From the NCBI GenBank assembly GCA_031178585.1, contig JAPSIT010000010.1, positions 1 to 35,621 of the forward strand: a DNA stretch of 35,621 nt, in the 5' to 3' direction. The position numbers and the translations under genes were made by a program. This stretch comes from Arthrobacter sp. GTDB lineage: Bacteria; Actinomycetota; Actinomycetes; Actinomycetales; Micrococcaceae. This document shows, in pieces, positions 27,511-35,621 of this stretch. Positions within the stretch are counted from its first letter, which is position 1, and every line of letters starts with the position of its first letter. The notes beneath the pieces are model-generated. The model saw only the letters and a program-made list of their open reading frames with translations. It made no database searches and was not told the origin of the DNA.

Positions 27511-27528
27511 GCGAATGCCGCAATTCGC
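27511..27528. promoter_or_regulatory. 18-bp dyad upstream of pdxS
   Basis: GCGAAT-GCCGCA-ATTCGC, a 6+6 dyad with a 6-bp centre, lies 64 bp before the pdxS GTG. It may be an operator; no PdxR-type (GntR/MocR) regulator is in the window. The rest of the 27448-27609 gap shows no clear promoter hexamers. Confidence 0.35.
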
Positions 27529-27609
27529 ACACACCGGATTACCGGATCCATTGACCAGGTATTTCTAATAGTAGTCCCACCACGGCGGCCGGGCTTAATC
27601 AGGATTTCA

Positions 27610-28230
27610 TCAGGACTGCGGGGTGCCCTGGCAGGCCTGGCGGCGGACGGCCAGCACCCTCTGGACCACAGTGATGAGGCTGGCGCCAGCCAGCACGACG
27701 AGCGTCACCAGAAGCACGATGGGCGGCAGCCCGAGTCCGGTAAGGCCGGTGACAACAAGCACCGACACCAGCCGTTCGGCACGCTCGGCGATGCCCACGT
27801 TTGCCTGGAACCCGAGGGACTCGGCCTTGGCCCTGACGTAGGACACCACCATGCCCAGGACAAGGCAGACGACGGCGGCCACGGCAATCGCAGTATCGGC
27901 CCCTCCTGTGAAGAACCAGATGGCAAGGCCGGCGAACAGTGCGCCGTCGGCCAGCCTGTCGAGTGTTGAGTCGAGAAAGTTGCCCCAGGAGCCGCCCCGG
28001 TCCTGCATCCGCGCCATGATGCCGTCGATGACATCGGAGAAGATGAAGGCCGTAATAAAAAGGGTTCCCCAGAGGAGGTGGCCCAGCGGGTAGAACACGA
28101 GCGCGCCGACCACCACTCCGGCGGTGCCGACGATGGTGATGGCGTCGGGCGAGACACCGATCTTGAGCAGCCAGCGGGCCAGCGGAGAGAAGATCGCGGT
28201 GAAAAAACCGCGGGCATGCCTATTCAGCAT
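27610..28230 (-). CDS. pgsA: CDP-alcohol phosphatidyltransferase, phosphatidylinositol phosphate synthase type
   Basis: Membrane enzyme joining CDP-diacylglycerol to an alcohol, in actinobacteria usually inositol phosphate, the first step to phosphatidylinositol and PIMs; 206 aa. The family motif is complete: DGIMAR then eight residues, G, three residues, D, three residues, D (in DVIDGIMARMQDRGG ... NFLDSTLDRLAD). About six hydrophobic helices are present. ATG 28230 gives MLNRHARGFFTAIFSP, the usual start; it overlaps the HIT stop by 11 nt. The HIT-pgsA order matches the mycobacterial PI-synthase locus, but the acyltransferase and PimA genes that follow there are absent here. The inositol substrate is inferred from context. 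Confidence 0.92.
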   Translation of the reverse strand: MLNRHARGFFTAIFSPLARWLLKIGVSPDAITIVGTAGVVVGALVFYPLGHLLWGTLFITAFIFSDVIDGIMARMQDRGGSWGNFLDSTLDRLADGALFAGLAIWFFTGGADTAIAVAAVVCLVLGMVVSYVRAKAESLGFQANVGIAERAERLVSVLVVTGLTGLGLPPIVLLVTLVVLAGASLITVVQRVLAVRRQACQGTPQS

Positions 28231-28807
28231 GCGTCTCCCCCGGCCACGCGTCGGCAACCTGCTGGCGCACCTCGTCAAGGGTCTGGGTGATCGCCTTGGT
28301 CTGGGCGATGATCGGAAAAAAGTTTCCGTCCCCGCCCCAGCGCGGAACGACGTGCTGGTGCAGGTGTCCCGCGATCCCGGCCCCGCCCACGACACCCTGG
28401 TTCATGCCCAGGTTGAACCCGCCGGGATTGGCGACCTTCCGCAGCACGCGCATGGCGGTCTGTGTGAGGTCGGCAAATTCGGCGGTCTCCTCCACGGTGA
28501 GGTCCGTGTAGTCCGGTATGTGCCGGTAGGGGCAGACCAGCAGGTGGCCGGGGTTGTAGGGAAACAGGTTCAGCACGACGTAGCTGGTACGGCCGCGATA
28601 CACGATCAGGGATTCCTCATCCGTGCGGCTGGGAGCTACACAGAAGGGGCAGTCATCCTGGTTCTTGAACTGGTGCTGCCCGCCCTTGATGTACGCCATG
28701 CGGTGCGGAGTCCACAGTCGCTGGAAAGCGTCCGGCACGCCGGCGAGGCCGAAATCGTCTGTCACCCCTGCGTCGCCCGGATAGCCTTCGTCCGTATTCT
28801 CCTGCAC
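28220..28807 (-). CDS. HIT-family hydrolase / Ap4A phosphorylase-like protein
   Basis: Histidine-triad nucleotide-binding protein, 195 aa. The active site is GHLHQHVVPRW (HxHxH form), supported by NLFPYNPGHLLVCPYRH. A CPFC pair (in DDCPFCVAP) may bind zinc. It is the homologue, by position and motifs, of the M. tuberculosis thrS-neighbour reported to act on Ap4A. The GTG start at 28807 has GAGGG 7-8 nt upstream and is 21 nt from the thrS stop, so it is probably cotranscribed with thrS. A link to ThrRS is attractive because synthetases make Ap4A, but this is inference. Confidence 0.93.
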   Translation of the reverse strand: MQENTDEGYPGDAGVTDDFGLAGVPDAFQRLWTPHRMAYIKGGQHQFKNQDDCPFCVAPSRTDEESLIVYRGRTSYVVLNLFPYNPGHLLVCPYRHIPDYTDLTVEETAEFADLTQTAMRVLRKVANPGGFNLGMNQGVVGGAGIAGHLHQHVVPRWGGDGNFFPIIAQTKAITQTLDEVRQQVADAWPGETHAE

Positions 28808-28828
28808 GTGTCCCTCTCGTCCGTGTGG

Positions 28829-30838
28829 CTAGCTGGTCCGGTTGCGGACGGCGTCCACGATCCGCTGGACTGCCTCGGCCACCGGCACGCCGTTGTCCTG
28901 GCTGCCGTCACGGAAGCGGAACGACACAGCACCGGCTTCGGCGTCCTCGCCGCCGGCGATCAGCACGAAGGGGATTTTGTCCTTGCTGGCCGTGCGGATC
29001 TTCTTCGGGAAGCGGTCCGAGGAGATGTCTACCTCGGCACGGATGCCGGCAGCCTTGAGCTGGTCCACGACGTCGAACATGTAGTCGTTGAAGGTTTCCG
29101 CCACGGGAATCCCGACCACCTGGACCGGGGCGAGCCAGGCCGGGAAGGCGCCGGCATAGTGCTCGGTGAGCACGCCCATGAACCGCTCCACTGAGCCGAA
29201 CAGGGCACGGTGGATCATGACAGGGCGCTGGCGGGTTCCGTCTGCAGCCTGGTATTCCAGCTCGAAGCGTTCGGGCAGGTTGAAGTCGAGCTGGATGGTG
29301 GACATCTGCCAGGTGCGTCCCAACGCGTCCTTGGCCTGGACCGAGATCTTCGGGCCGTAGAACGCGGCTCCCCCGGGATCCGGTACCAGCTCAAGCCCGG
29401 AGGCCTCGGCTACCTCGGCCAGCGTGCGGGTGGCTTCCTCCCACGTGGCGTCGTCGCCGACGAACTTGTCCTCGTTTTTGGTGGACAGCTCCAGGTAGAA
29501 ATCATCCAGGCCGTAGTCCTTGAGCAGGCCGAGGACGAAGTTCAGCGTGGTGGTGAGCTCATCCTTCATCTGCTCGCGGGTGCAGTAGATGTGGGCGTCG
29601 TCCTGTGTCATGCCGCGGACACGGGTCAGGCCGTGCACGACGCCGGACTTCTCGTAGCGGTAGACCGAACCGAATTCGAACAGCCGCAACGGCAGCTCCC
29701 GGTAGGAGCGTCCGCGGGAGCGGAAGATGAGGTTGTGCATGGGGCAGTTCATCGGCTTCAGGTAGTAGTCCTGGCCGGGCTTGCGCACCGTTCCGTCGTC
29801 GTTGAGTTCCGCGTCGATGTGCATCGCGGGGAACATGCCGTCCTTGTACCAGTCAAGGTGGCCGGAAACTTCGTAGAGATGGCCCTTGGTGATGTGGGGC
29901 GTGTAGACGAACTCATAGCCGGCGTCCACGTGGCGCTGGCGCGAATAGTCCTCCATGGCCTTGCGGATGATGCCGCCCTTGGGGTGGAACACCGGCAGGC
30001 CTGAGCCCAGTTCGTCCGGGAACGAGAACAGGTCCAGCTCGGCGCCGAGCTTGCGGTGGTCGCGGCGCTCGGCCTCGGCGATGCGCTCCTGGTAGGCCTT
30101 CAGCGCGTCCTTGGTGGGCCAGGCCGTGCCGTAGATGCGCTGCAGTTGCTGGTTGTTCTGGTTGCCCAGCCAGTAGGCGGCGGAGGAGCGGGTCAGGGCG
30201 AAGGCGTTGGAGATCAGCTTGGTGTTGGGCAGGTGCGGTCCCCGGCACAGGTCGCACCAGATGCTGTCGCCGCTCTTGCGGTCGACGTTGTCATAGATGG
30301 TGATGTCCCCGGCGCCGACCTCGACGTTGACGCCCTCGCCGGCTTCTGCGGCGTCGTTTTTCTTACCCAGCAGTTCCAGCTTGTAGGGCTCGTTCTTCAT
30401 CGCTTCGCGGGCCTCGTCCTCGGACACGACGCGCCGCACGAACTTCTGGTTCTGGTTGACGATTTTGAGCATCATCTTTTCCAGCTGCCGGAGGTCTTCG
30501 GGCGTGAAGGGTTCCGCGACGTCGAAGTCGAAGTAAAAGCCGTCAGTAATGTACGGGCCGATGCCGAGCTTGGCGTCAGGGCGCAGCTGCTGCACTGCCT
30601 GGGCCATGACGTGGGCGGTGGAGTGGCGCAGTACGTTGAGGCCGTCCGGGGAGTCGATGGTGACGCCCTCGACTTCGGCACCTTCTGGAAGCGGCTGGTC
30701 CAGGTCTTTGAGTTCGCCGTCAACACGGGCAACCACGACTTCGCGGCGGTCGAAGAAGAGCTCCGCGCCGGTGGTCCCGGTAGTCACCTTCATCTCTTCG
30801 CCATCGACGATGAGGGTGATCTGCTGGGCATCTGACAC
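28829..30838 (-). CDS. thrS: Threonyl-tRNA synthetase
   Basis: Class II synthetase, 669 aa. Domains: N-terminal TGS (1-60); editing domain with [10 protein letters not shown] and [13 protein letters not shown] (about 70-225); catalytic core with zinc ligands in MNCPMHN (Cys), QDDAHIYC (His) and MIHRALFGS (His); motif 2 in [21 protein letters not shown]; motif 3 in [10 protein letters not shown]; and a C-terminal anticodon domain. The GTG 30838 start has AGGAG 6-7 nt upstream. I see no T-box leader in the 130 bp upstream. It heads the thrS-HIT-pgsA unit. Confidence 0.98.
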   Translation of the reverse strand: MSDAQQITLIVDGEEMKVTTGTTGAELFFDRREVVVARVDGELKDLDQPLPEGAEVEGVTIDSPDGLNVLRHSTAHVMAQAVQQLRPDAKLGIGPYITDGFYFDFDVAEPFTPEDLRQLEKMMLKIVNQNQKFVRRVVSEDEAREAMKNEPYKLELLGKKNDAAEAGEGVNVEVGAGDITIYDNVDRKSGDSIWCDLCRGPHLPNTKLISNAFALTRSSAAYWLGNQNNQQLQRIYGTAWPTKDALKAYQERIAEAERRDHRKLGAELDLFSFPDELGSGLPVFHPKGGIIRKAMEDYSRQRHVDAGYEFVYTPHITKGHLYEVSGHLDWYKDGMFPAMHIDAELNDDGTVRKPGQDYYLKPMNCPMHNLIFRSRGRSYRELPLRLFEFGSVYRYEKSGVVHGLTRVRGMTQDDAHIYCTREQMKDELTTTLNFVLGLLKDYGLDDFYLELSTKNEDKFVGDDATWEEATRTLAEVAEASGLELVPDPGGAAFYGPKISVQAKDALGRTWQMSTIQLDFNLPERFELEYQAADGTRQRPVMIHRALFGSVERFMGVLTEHYAGAFPAWLAPVQVVGIPVAETFNDYMFDVVDQLKAAGIRAEVDISSDRFPKKIRTASKDKIPFVLIAGGEDAEAGAVSFRFRDGSQDNGVPVAEAVQRIVDAVRNRTS

Positions 30839-30906
30839 GGGTGTCTCCTATTCAAAGTTAAGGCTTCGTAGCTTGTGGCGTACGGGGACCACAGCCAGCC
30901 TCGACA

Positions 30907-30936
30907 ATCGTATCCGCAAGGGCTGAGGCCAGCCAA
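30907..30936 (-). promoter_or_regulatory. Candidate thrS promoter
   Basis: Minus strand TTGGCT (30936-30931), 18 nt, TACGAT (30912-30907). Start would be near 30900, giving a leader of about 60 nt. The match is moderate. Confidence 0.4.
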
Positions 30937-30968
30937 AGCGGGACACGGCAGGGACGGGCAGGGCAGGG

Positions 30969-33900
30969 TCATCCGCCGAACCCTGTGATGGCGAGGTTCC
31001 GGCTGATTCCGCTCAACGGGCCGGGGCTCCGGAATTCCTCCGGAATGACGGTGCCCGGGTGCACCTTCCCGCTGTCCGGCCCGTTGCCAGGATCGCACTG
31101 GGAAGTGACTGTGCCTTCCGGGAAGGGCAGGGTTTCAACCCTGCTGAGATCCCAGGCCATGCTGGCGCTGAGGCTGATGCCCCGAGGACCGGTTCTCCTT
31201 GTGGTTCCTCGGATGAGGAGCAGGCGGGTCCCGAACAGCAGGGGTCCTGCCAGCTCCTGCGCCTCATGGAAGAACACAGCATCCACGCATCCCGTGCCGT
31301 CGTCGATGCTGATGAACACCACTCTTCTGCCCCCGCGCATGGGCGGCGTCTGGGTGGCGACGCGGACTCCGGCGACCAGAACCTCGGTGCCGTTCCGCAA
31401 TCCCAGGAGTTTGTCCGCGGTGGTGACGCCGAGCCTGTCCAGCAGAGGGCGGTGGCTGGCCATCAGATGCTCACTGACATCCACCGCCATGAGGTCCAGT
31501 TCAGCCCTGACGTTCTCGACCAGTGTTGGCGGCGGGAGTTCAGCCTTGACGTTTCTCAGCTCGACATCCCCCAGGGGCAGGGCCAGCTGGCCCTCAATGA
31601 TCTCTGTTCCTTTTTTGGGCTGGCCGACCTGCAGGTTCTGAAGGTGCTGGACAAGGTCGGCCCTGTTGGCGGTACCGCCCGACTCCCTGTGGAGGGAGTC
31701 GAAGGCGCCCAGTTGCGCGAGTCTCCTGATGCTCGGTTTCGTCAGCCGTGCCCGCGCCCTGAGATCAGCCAGGGAATCATACGGCTGCCCCGCCACGATC
31801 CTATTCAGCTCAGCCCCTGAAAGCCCGTAGATGCCTTTCAGGCTCAGCCTGATGCCCAGTTTTCCGCGGTCCGGGCCCTCGCCGAGCCGTTCCACCCGGT
31901 ACTCTGCCCCGCTGCGGTTGATATCCAGCGGAAGAATGGGGATGCCGAGCCGGCGGGCCTCGGCGACAAGGAGGCGTTTGGGATACATACCGGGATCGTG
32001 CTCCCACAGGCCGGCAAGGAACGCCTCCGGATGATGGGCTTTCAGCCAGGCCGACTGGTAGGTGGGTACGGCAAAGGCTGCACCGTGTGCTTTGCAGAAG
32101 CCAAAGCTGGCGAACGATTTCAAGGTCCCCCAGACCTTGTCGACGACGTCCGGCGAATACCCCTTGGCCTTAGCTTCGCGGCGGAAGAACTCCTCCACCT
32201 GGGATTCCATGACCTCGTTGCTCAGCGCCCTGCGGAACTCGTCGGCCTTCGCCAGCCCGCAGCCTGTCATCACGTCGAAGGTCCTCAGGATCTGTTCGTG
32301 GAACACGGTCACCCCGTGGGTTTCCTGCAGCACGGGCTTCAGGTCCGGATGGGGGTAGACCTCCGGCGCGAATCCGTGACGGTGCTCCAGGAACGGCCGT
32401 ACCATGTCCGATTTCATGGGACCAGGCCGGAACAGGGAAATATCGATAATGAGGTCGTTGAATTCCCGGGGTGCCAATTTACCCACGAGCTCGCGCTGGC
32501 CAGGTGACTCGATCTGGAAGCAGCCCAGCGTATGGGTGCTGCGGATCAGTTCATAGGTGGGCTCGTCGTCAAGCGGTACCGCATTCAGGTCGATGAAGCC
32601 GTCCTCGCTGATGAAGTCGGGCCCCGCCCCGTCCGGCCCGGCCGAATGAGCTCCCGCTGTGACCACTTCGGCTTTGGACGGGTGGATACGGATGATTTCC
32701 CTTACCGCGAATGCCATGGCGCTTTGCATCCGGACTCCCAGCACGTCCAGTTTGAGCATGCCCATGGGATCCATGTCGTGCTTGTCGAACTGGCTCATGG
32801 GCAGTCCCAGCCCGCTGGGCTGGACGGGTGTCCGGTCCAGGAGGGTGGCATCACCGAGGATCACTCCGCACGGGTGCATGGAGATGTGGCGGGGTAGCCG
32901 GTCCAAACGCTCTGTGAGGTCAACAAGCAGATCCAGCTGCTGGTTGCCGGAAAAATCCCGTTGCTCCACGCGGTCCGCAAATTCACGAAGCTCAGGTTTT
33001 TCCTCAAGTGCTTCCCGGAACTTGCGGGCAGAGAACCGCCACAGCTGCTTGGCGATCTCTCCAACATCGTTTTCGTCCATGCCCAGCGCCATGCCGGCGT
33101 CGCGGACGGCACCGCGTGCACGGTAACCGTTCTGCATGCTCATGAGCGTCACCCGCTGGGAACCAAAACGGTCGAAGATTTTGCGGTAGACGTTGTGCCG
33201 TTCAGCACTTTCGACGTCGATGTCGATGTCCGGCAAGGTTGACCTGTCCCGCGACAGGAACCGTTCAAAAATCAGGTCATGCTGCAGCGGGTTCACCTGG
33301 CTGACATCGATCAGGTAATTGACCAGGCTTGAGGCCCCGGATCCTCTGGCGGCAGCCCTGACTCCCATGTCCAGGATCATCCGCGACACTTCTGCCACGG
33401 TCAGGAAGTAGGAGGCGAAGCCAAGGTTGGAGATGATTTTCAGTTCGTGATCGAGCCGGGCGCGCATGTCAGTCTCCGCCTGTCCGGAGATCCCGGGGAA
33501 CCGGCGCGCCACACCGGCCTCGCACCGCTGCACCAGCTCCGCGAGCGGATCTCCTTCGATGCCAATCACCGAGGTTTCCGGAACTACCGGCTGCTTCCAT
33601 CCCATATCGGTGGTGGGATCCATCCTGCAGCGGTCCGCGAGCGCCTCTGTCTGCGCGAGCAGCACCTGGAGGTCAGCTGCACCGTATCCTGCGGCGGAAA
33701 TGATTTCCTTGGCCAACTGCAGCATCTGCGCGGGCGATTTCAGCCACCCCTGCCCGGTGGGCTGGAGCAGCGGAGCCGCGGAAAGCTCGGGCAACGATTT
33801 GAGGGTGCGTGCTGAGTCCAGAACGTCGGCAGTAGCTGCTCCGTCCTCTGCGCAGTATCTGACGGCGTTGGTCAAAACGGCAGGGATGCTGAACTCTTGT

Positions 33901-34520
33901 GCAAGTTTGAGCATGCGGACGGCGTGCGCTGTGCTGAGCGCCTGTCCCGGGGGGCTGAGGTGGGAGACGACTTCAGCAACGATGCTTCCGGCCGGCAGGG
34001 CATCAAGCCAACCCTTGAACAGGGTGCGGGGCCGGAGGTAACGGCGCCCTCCCATGGCACGCCCGACGTCGGAATCAGGACCTACGAGCACGGTTAGGAC
34101 CGGTTTGAGGGTTTCTGGATCAAGGACCCGCGATGCCAGTTCAGCCCGGGTCACTGCAACAGGCACTGCTCCCCCGGCTTTCCCGCTGGTCCGGGCATGC
34201 GCATCTGAAATCAGCCGGCAGAGCGCCCGGTAGCCTGCGCCCCTGGTATGCCCATGTGCCAGCACCACGACGCGGCCGCCGGGCTGGCTGCGCAGGTCTG
34301 CGTCGTCGTCGAAAATGGCGAGGTCCACTCCGATGACGGGGTCAAGCCCTGCTGCAATGCAGGCCTTGAGATGCTTTACCGTTCCGTACAGCCCGTCCCT
34401 GTCTGTACAGGCAAGAGCGGTGGCCCCGGCGGCAGCCGCCGCCTGGGCGAGCTCATCAGGCCAGGAGACCCCGTAGTGGGCGCTGAAGGCGGTGGAAACG
34501 TGGAGATGCGTGAAGCTCAT
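30969..34520 (-). CDS. dnaE2: Error-prone-type DNA polymerase III alpha subunit (DnaE2/ImuC-like)
   Basis: C-family DNA polymerase, 1183 aa, probably the translesion polymerase of the SOS response. An N-terminal PHP domain starts THLHVSTAF. The palm carries the catalytic Asp pair in LPDIDIDVES and the third Asp in MLKLDVLG. FGFCKAHGAAFA and YPKRLLVAEARRLGI are fingers and tail blocks. An OB-fold (VLVAGVRVATQTPP) lies near the C-terminus. It resembles DnaE2 more than replicative DnaE1 in the palm region (FDKHDMDPMGMLKLDVLG). The PHP block TDHDG reads TDRDG (Arg41), so the nuclease site is altered. ATG overlaps the DUF6504 stop (ATGA). The start and LexA box upstream agree with SOS control. No imuA/imuB is beside it. 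DnaE1-like function is less likely. Confidence 0.88.
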   Translation of the reverse strand: MSFTHLHVSTAFSAHYGVSWPDELAQAAAAAGATALACTDRDGLYGTVKHLKACIAAGLDPVIGVDLAIFDDDADLRSQPGGRVVVLAHGHTRGAGYRALCRLISDAHARTSGKAGGAVPVAVTRAELASRVLDPETLKPVLTVLVGPDSDVGRAMGGRRYLRPRTLFKGWLDALPAGSIVAEVVSHLSPPGQALSTAHAVRMLKLAQEFSIPAVLTNAVRYCAEDGAATADVLDSARTLKSLPELSAAPLLQPTGQGWLKSPAQMLQLAKEIISAAGYGAADLQVLLAQTEALADRCRMDPTTDMGWKQPVVPETSVIGIEGDPLAELVQRCEAGVARRFPGISGQAETDMRARLDHELKIISNLGFASYFLTVAEVSRMILDMGVRAAARGSGASSLVNYLIDVSQVNPLQHDLIFERFLSRDRSTLPDIDIDVESAERHNVYRKIFDRFGSQRVTLMSMQNGYRARGAVRDAGMALGMDENDVGEIAKQLWRFSARKFREALEEKPELREFADRVEQRDFSGNQQLDLLVDLTERLDRLPRHISMHPCGVILGDATLLDRTPVQPSGLGLPMSQFDKHDMDPMGMLKLDVLGVRMQSAMAFAVREIIRIHPSKAEVVTAGAHSAGPDGAGPDFISEDGFIDLNAVPLDDEPTYELIRSTHTLGCFQIESPGQRELVGKLAPREFNDLIIDISLFRPGPMKSDMVRPFLEHRHGFAPEVYPHPDLKPVLQETHGVTVFHEQILRTFDVMTGCGLAKADEFRRALSNEVMESQVEEFFRREAKAKGYSPDVVDKVWGTLKSFASFGFCKAHGAAFAVPTYQSAWLKAHHPEAFLAGLWEHDPGMYPKRLLVAEARRLGIPILPLDINRSGAEYRVERLGEGPDRGKLGIRLSLKGIYGLSGAELNRIVAGQPYDSLADLRARARLTKPSIRRLAQLGAFDSLHRESGGTANRADLVQHLQNLQVGQPKKGTEIIEGQLALPLGDVELRNVKAELPPPTLVENVRAELDLMAVDVSEHLMASHRPLLDRLGVTTADKLLGLRNGTEVLVAGVRVATQTPPMRGGRRVVFISIDDGTGCVDAVFFHEAQELAGPLLFGTRLLLIRGTTRRTGPRGISLSASMAWDLSRVETLPFPEGTVTSQCDPGNGPDSGKVHPGTVIPEEFRSPGPLSGISRNLAITGFGG

Positions 34521-34882
34521 GCTGTCTTGTGCCGGAGGGCGTCGTGGATCTTGAGCAGCCGCCAGCGTCCGCTGCCGGTGTGCCGGACCAGGTCAAGGGT
34601 CAGGTGGTCAGAAGCAACAGGGGTTTTCCCGTCAGGAGGGCTTACTGCAGGAGCTTTCCTGTCAGGGCCGGACTCAGCAGGAATAACCTGCACGCGCCAG
34701 ATCTCGTGGTCCACAAGTCCCTGGCCGCCGCCCAAAGGAGCGCGTTGTTCCTCGGCCCACCATTGGCGGCGTTCAAACCAATGCACTGGTTCAGCGCAGA
34801 CTGAATATTTCCGGCCTCCCCATTGCAGCTCCGCAGGCAGGCCATCGGGTCCGCAGACAACGTCAACGGACTCACTGAACAT
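34517..34882 (-). CDS. DUF6504 family protein, mutasome-associated
   Basis: Small protein of unknown function, 121 aa from ATG 34882. The frame is open to 34981, but that part covers the LexA box. GGAGG lies 11 nt before ATG; an alternative GTG two codons upstream has 5-nt spacing. Recognisable blocks are GLPAELQWGGRKYSVCAEPVH (in part), WFERRQWWAEEQRAPLGGG and HEIWRVQ. In actinobacteria this family commonly sits between an imuB-like polymerase gene and dnaE2, so a role in SOS mutagenesis is inferred from neighbourhood. The stop overlaps the dnaE2 start by 4 nt, so the two are coupled. Confidence 0.82.
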   Translation of the reverse strand: MFSESVDVVCGPDGLPAELQWGGRKYSVCAEPVHWFERRQWWAEEQRAPLGGGQGLVDHEIWRVQVIPAESGPDRKAPAVSPPDGKTPVASDHLTLDLVRHTGSGRWRLLKIHDALRHKTA

Positions 34883-34934
34883 GCCCACTCGTGCCTCCGG
34901 AACCGAAATTAAGCTGCTGTAGATATTGGAGTGT

Positions 34935-34950
34935 TCGAACATGTATTCGA
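34935..34950. promoter_or_regulatory. LexA (SOS) box before DUF6504-dnaE2
   Basis: TCGAAC-ATGT-ATTCGA matches the mycobacterial LexA consensus TCGAAC-N4-GTTCGA at 11 of 12 positions. It lies 53 nt before the DUF6504 ATG, in the 149-bp divergent gap, and could also affect the plus-strand gene at 35032. Confidence 0.85.
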
Positions 34951-35031
34951 ATAAGAACAGTCTACGCCGGGTCCCCGACAAAACCTAGGTGAGGTGTGGA
35001 CGGACGGCGGCTCAAAGGGCAGGATGGAGCC

Positions 35032-35418
35032 ATGAGTTCCAATGACGCACTCCTGAAGCACGTAAGCATCGCCGCCAAAGACACCAACTTGGTGGCCAAA
35101 TTTGATATTGACGGCAATATTCCAGGATCGGGCGCCTTCGTCGTGGGGCTCGTCGCTGCAACTCCGGACTACTCGCATCAACGGAGGCTTGGAATAGAGT
35201 TCATGAACGGCGAAGCCGTGTCGATGTACGCGTTCAGCCATGACGGCACGGAGGAAAACTTCGACGTCGGCAGCGTTGAGCATTCCGGCAACACCATCAC
35301 GGGCAGATTCCCTATGAGTACGGTGCTTGGCCTTGAGAAGGGACACCTGATGTCAGCCTTCAGCGAGGCCGACGGCCGGGAATTTCAGTCTGGCGTTCCG
35401 GTAGAGGAATCACTTTAG
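35032..35418 (+). CDS. Hypothetical protein, unrecognised
   Basis: Protein of 128 aa from ATG 35032, with GGAG 3-6 nt upstream and plausible codon use. It has no signal peptide or membrane helix. It looks rich in short beta-type segments (LVAKFDIDGNI, RRLGIEFMNGEAVSMYAF, HSGNTITGRFPMS), with Gly/Asp turns between, so a small beta-sandwich is possible. No catalytic motif is visible and I do not recognise the family. It is divergent from the SOS-boxed DUF6504 gene and convergent with the chorismate mutase gene. Confidence 0.75.
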   Translation: MSSNDALLKHVSIAAKDTNLVAKFDIDGNIPGSGAFVVGLVAATPDYSHQRRLGIEFMNGEAVSMYAFSHDGTEENFDVGSVEHSGNTITGRFPMSTVLGLEKGHLMSAFSEADGREFQSGVPVEESL

Positions 35419-35441
35419 CCCTCTCTCGCCCGGCGAGGCCG

Positions 35442-35466
35442 CCTGCGAGTGCTGCGCAAGCGCAGG
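35442..35466. terminator. Weak hairpin between convergent genes
   Basis: CCTGCG (35442-35447) pairs with CGCAGG (35461-35466) over a 13-nt loop, in the gap between the gene at 35032 and the chorismate mutase end. It is short and lacks a T-tract. Confidence 0.2.
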
Positions 35467-35519
35467 TGAGACGGCACGGCCGGCCAGGAAAGGTCGTTAC
35501 GGCACGGGCACGTGGCCGC

Positions 35520-35621
35520 TCAGTTGTTCTCGTTGTGGATTTTCATCTCGAGTTCGATGAACTTCGAGATCATCGCCCGGTAGGTGCTTTCGACGATGTC
35601 CGGGTCGATTTCCTTTTTCTC
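35520..35621 (-). CDS. Chorismate mutase, C-terminal fragment
   Basis: The minus-strand frame enters at the right edge and ends with TGA at 35522-35520, giving 33 residues. The visible part contains ESTYRAMISKFIELEMKIH, which resembles the last helix of AroQ-type chorismate mutases, the enzyme converting chorismate to prephenate for Phe/Tyr synthesis. The catalytic N-terminal helices lie outside the window, so the call rests on this helix alone. Confidence 0.65.
   Translation of the reverse strand, partial: EKKEIDPDIVESTYRAMISKFIELEMKIHNENN

Noticed and set aside
30839..30968. T-box riboswitch before thrS
   Set aside because: Leader is about 60 nt, too short, and no T-box motif or antiterminator pair is visible. 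The same holds for hisS and aspS.

Overview
The window is a high-GC actinobacterial chromosome segment. Codon use, GTG/TTG starts, gene order and protein family variants all point to the Micrococcaceae (Arthrobacter / Pseudarthrobacter type). Almost all of it is housekeeping sequence. I see no tRNA, rRNA, insertion sequence, CRISPR array, prophage or integrase. No gene-free stretch exceeds 300 bases; the longest is about 258 bases, between hisS and the cyclophilin gene.

Layout. 1-200: C-terminal end of an unrecognised plus-strand gene, then a long nested inverted repeat. 283-8338: aspS (-), an APC amino-acid permease (+), hisS (-), a membrane-anchored cyclophilin (+), a DUF349 protein (+) and an AbiEi-like orphan (+) whose 3' end overlaps relA. 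8198-14073: relA (-), a strong terminator, then yajC-secD-secF (-). 14249-18189: a minus-strand run pdxT-yebC-ruvC-ruvA-ruvB. 18280-20309: murT-gatD (+), the lipid II amidation enzyme. 20367-22942: a divergent pair, TPR-LuxR regulator (-) and SAM methyltransferase (+). 23013-26443: a CapA-like lipoprotein (-) and an M3 metallopeptidase (+). 26521-30838: thrS, HIT hydrolase, pgsA and pdxS (-). 30969-34882: a DUF6504 gene and a dnaE2-type polymerase (-) behind a good LexA box. 35032-35418: an unknown plus-strand gene. 35520-end: C-terminus of a chorismate mutase (-).

How the genes work together. The backbone thrS-HIT-pgsA ... pdxS ... pdxT-yebC-ruvCAB-(yajC)secDF-relA-hisS-aspS follows the order I recall from Mycobacterium tuberculosis. 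The block from about 18.2 to 26.5 kb (murT-gatD, LuxR/methyltransferase, CapA, M3 peptidase) separates pdxS from pdxT and looks like the lineage-variable part. Functional groups are translation (aspS, hisS, thrS), protein export (YajC-SecDF), Holliday junction processing (RuvABC), the stringent response (RelA), vitamin B6 synthesis (PdxS/PdxT), peptidoglycan amidation (MurT/GatD), phosphatidylinositol lipid synthesis (PgsA) and SOS mutagenesis (DUF6504-DnaE2).

Most unusual points: a HisRS that does not look like the usual actinobacterial type although it sits at the conserved locus; a MurT without the four-cysteine zinc ribbon; pdxT and murT, divergent genes that both have a -10 hexamer exactly 6 nt before ATG; LexA-like boxes before ruvA and before DUF6504-dnaE2; and a 16-bp dyad between the LuxR regulator and the methyltransferase. 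I found no clearly new multi-gene system.
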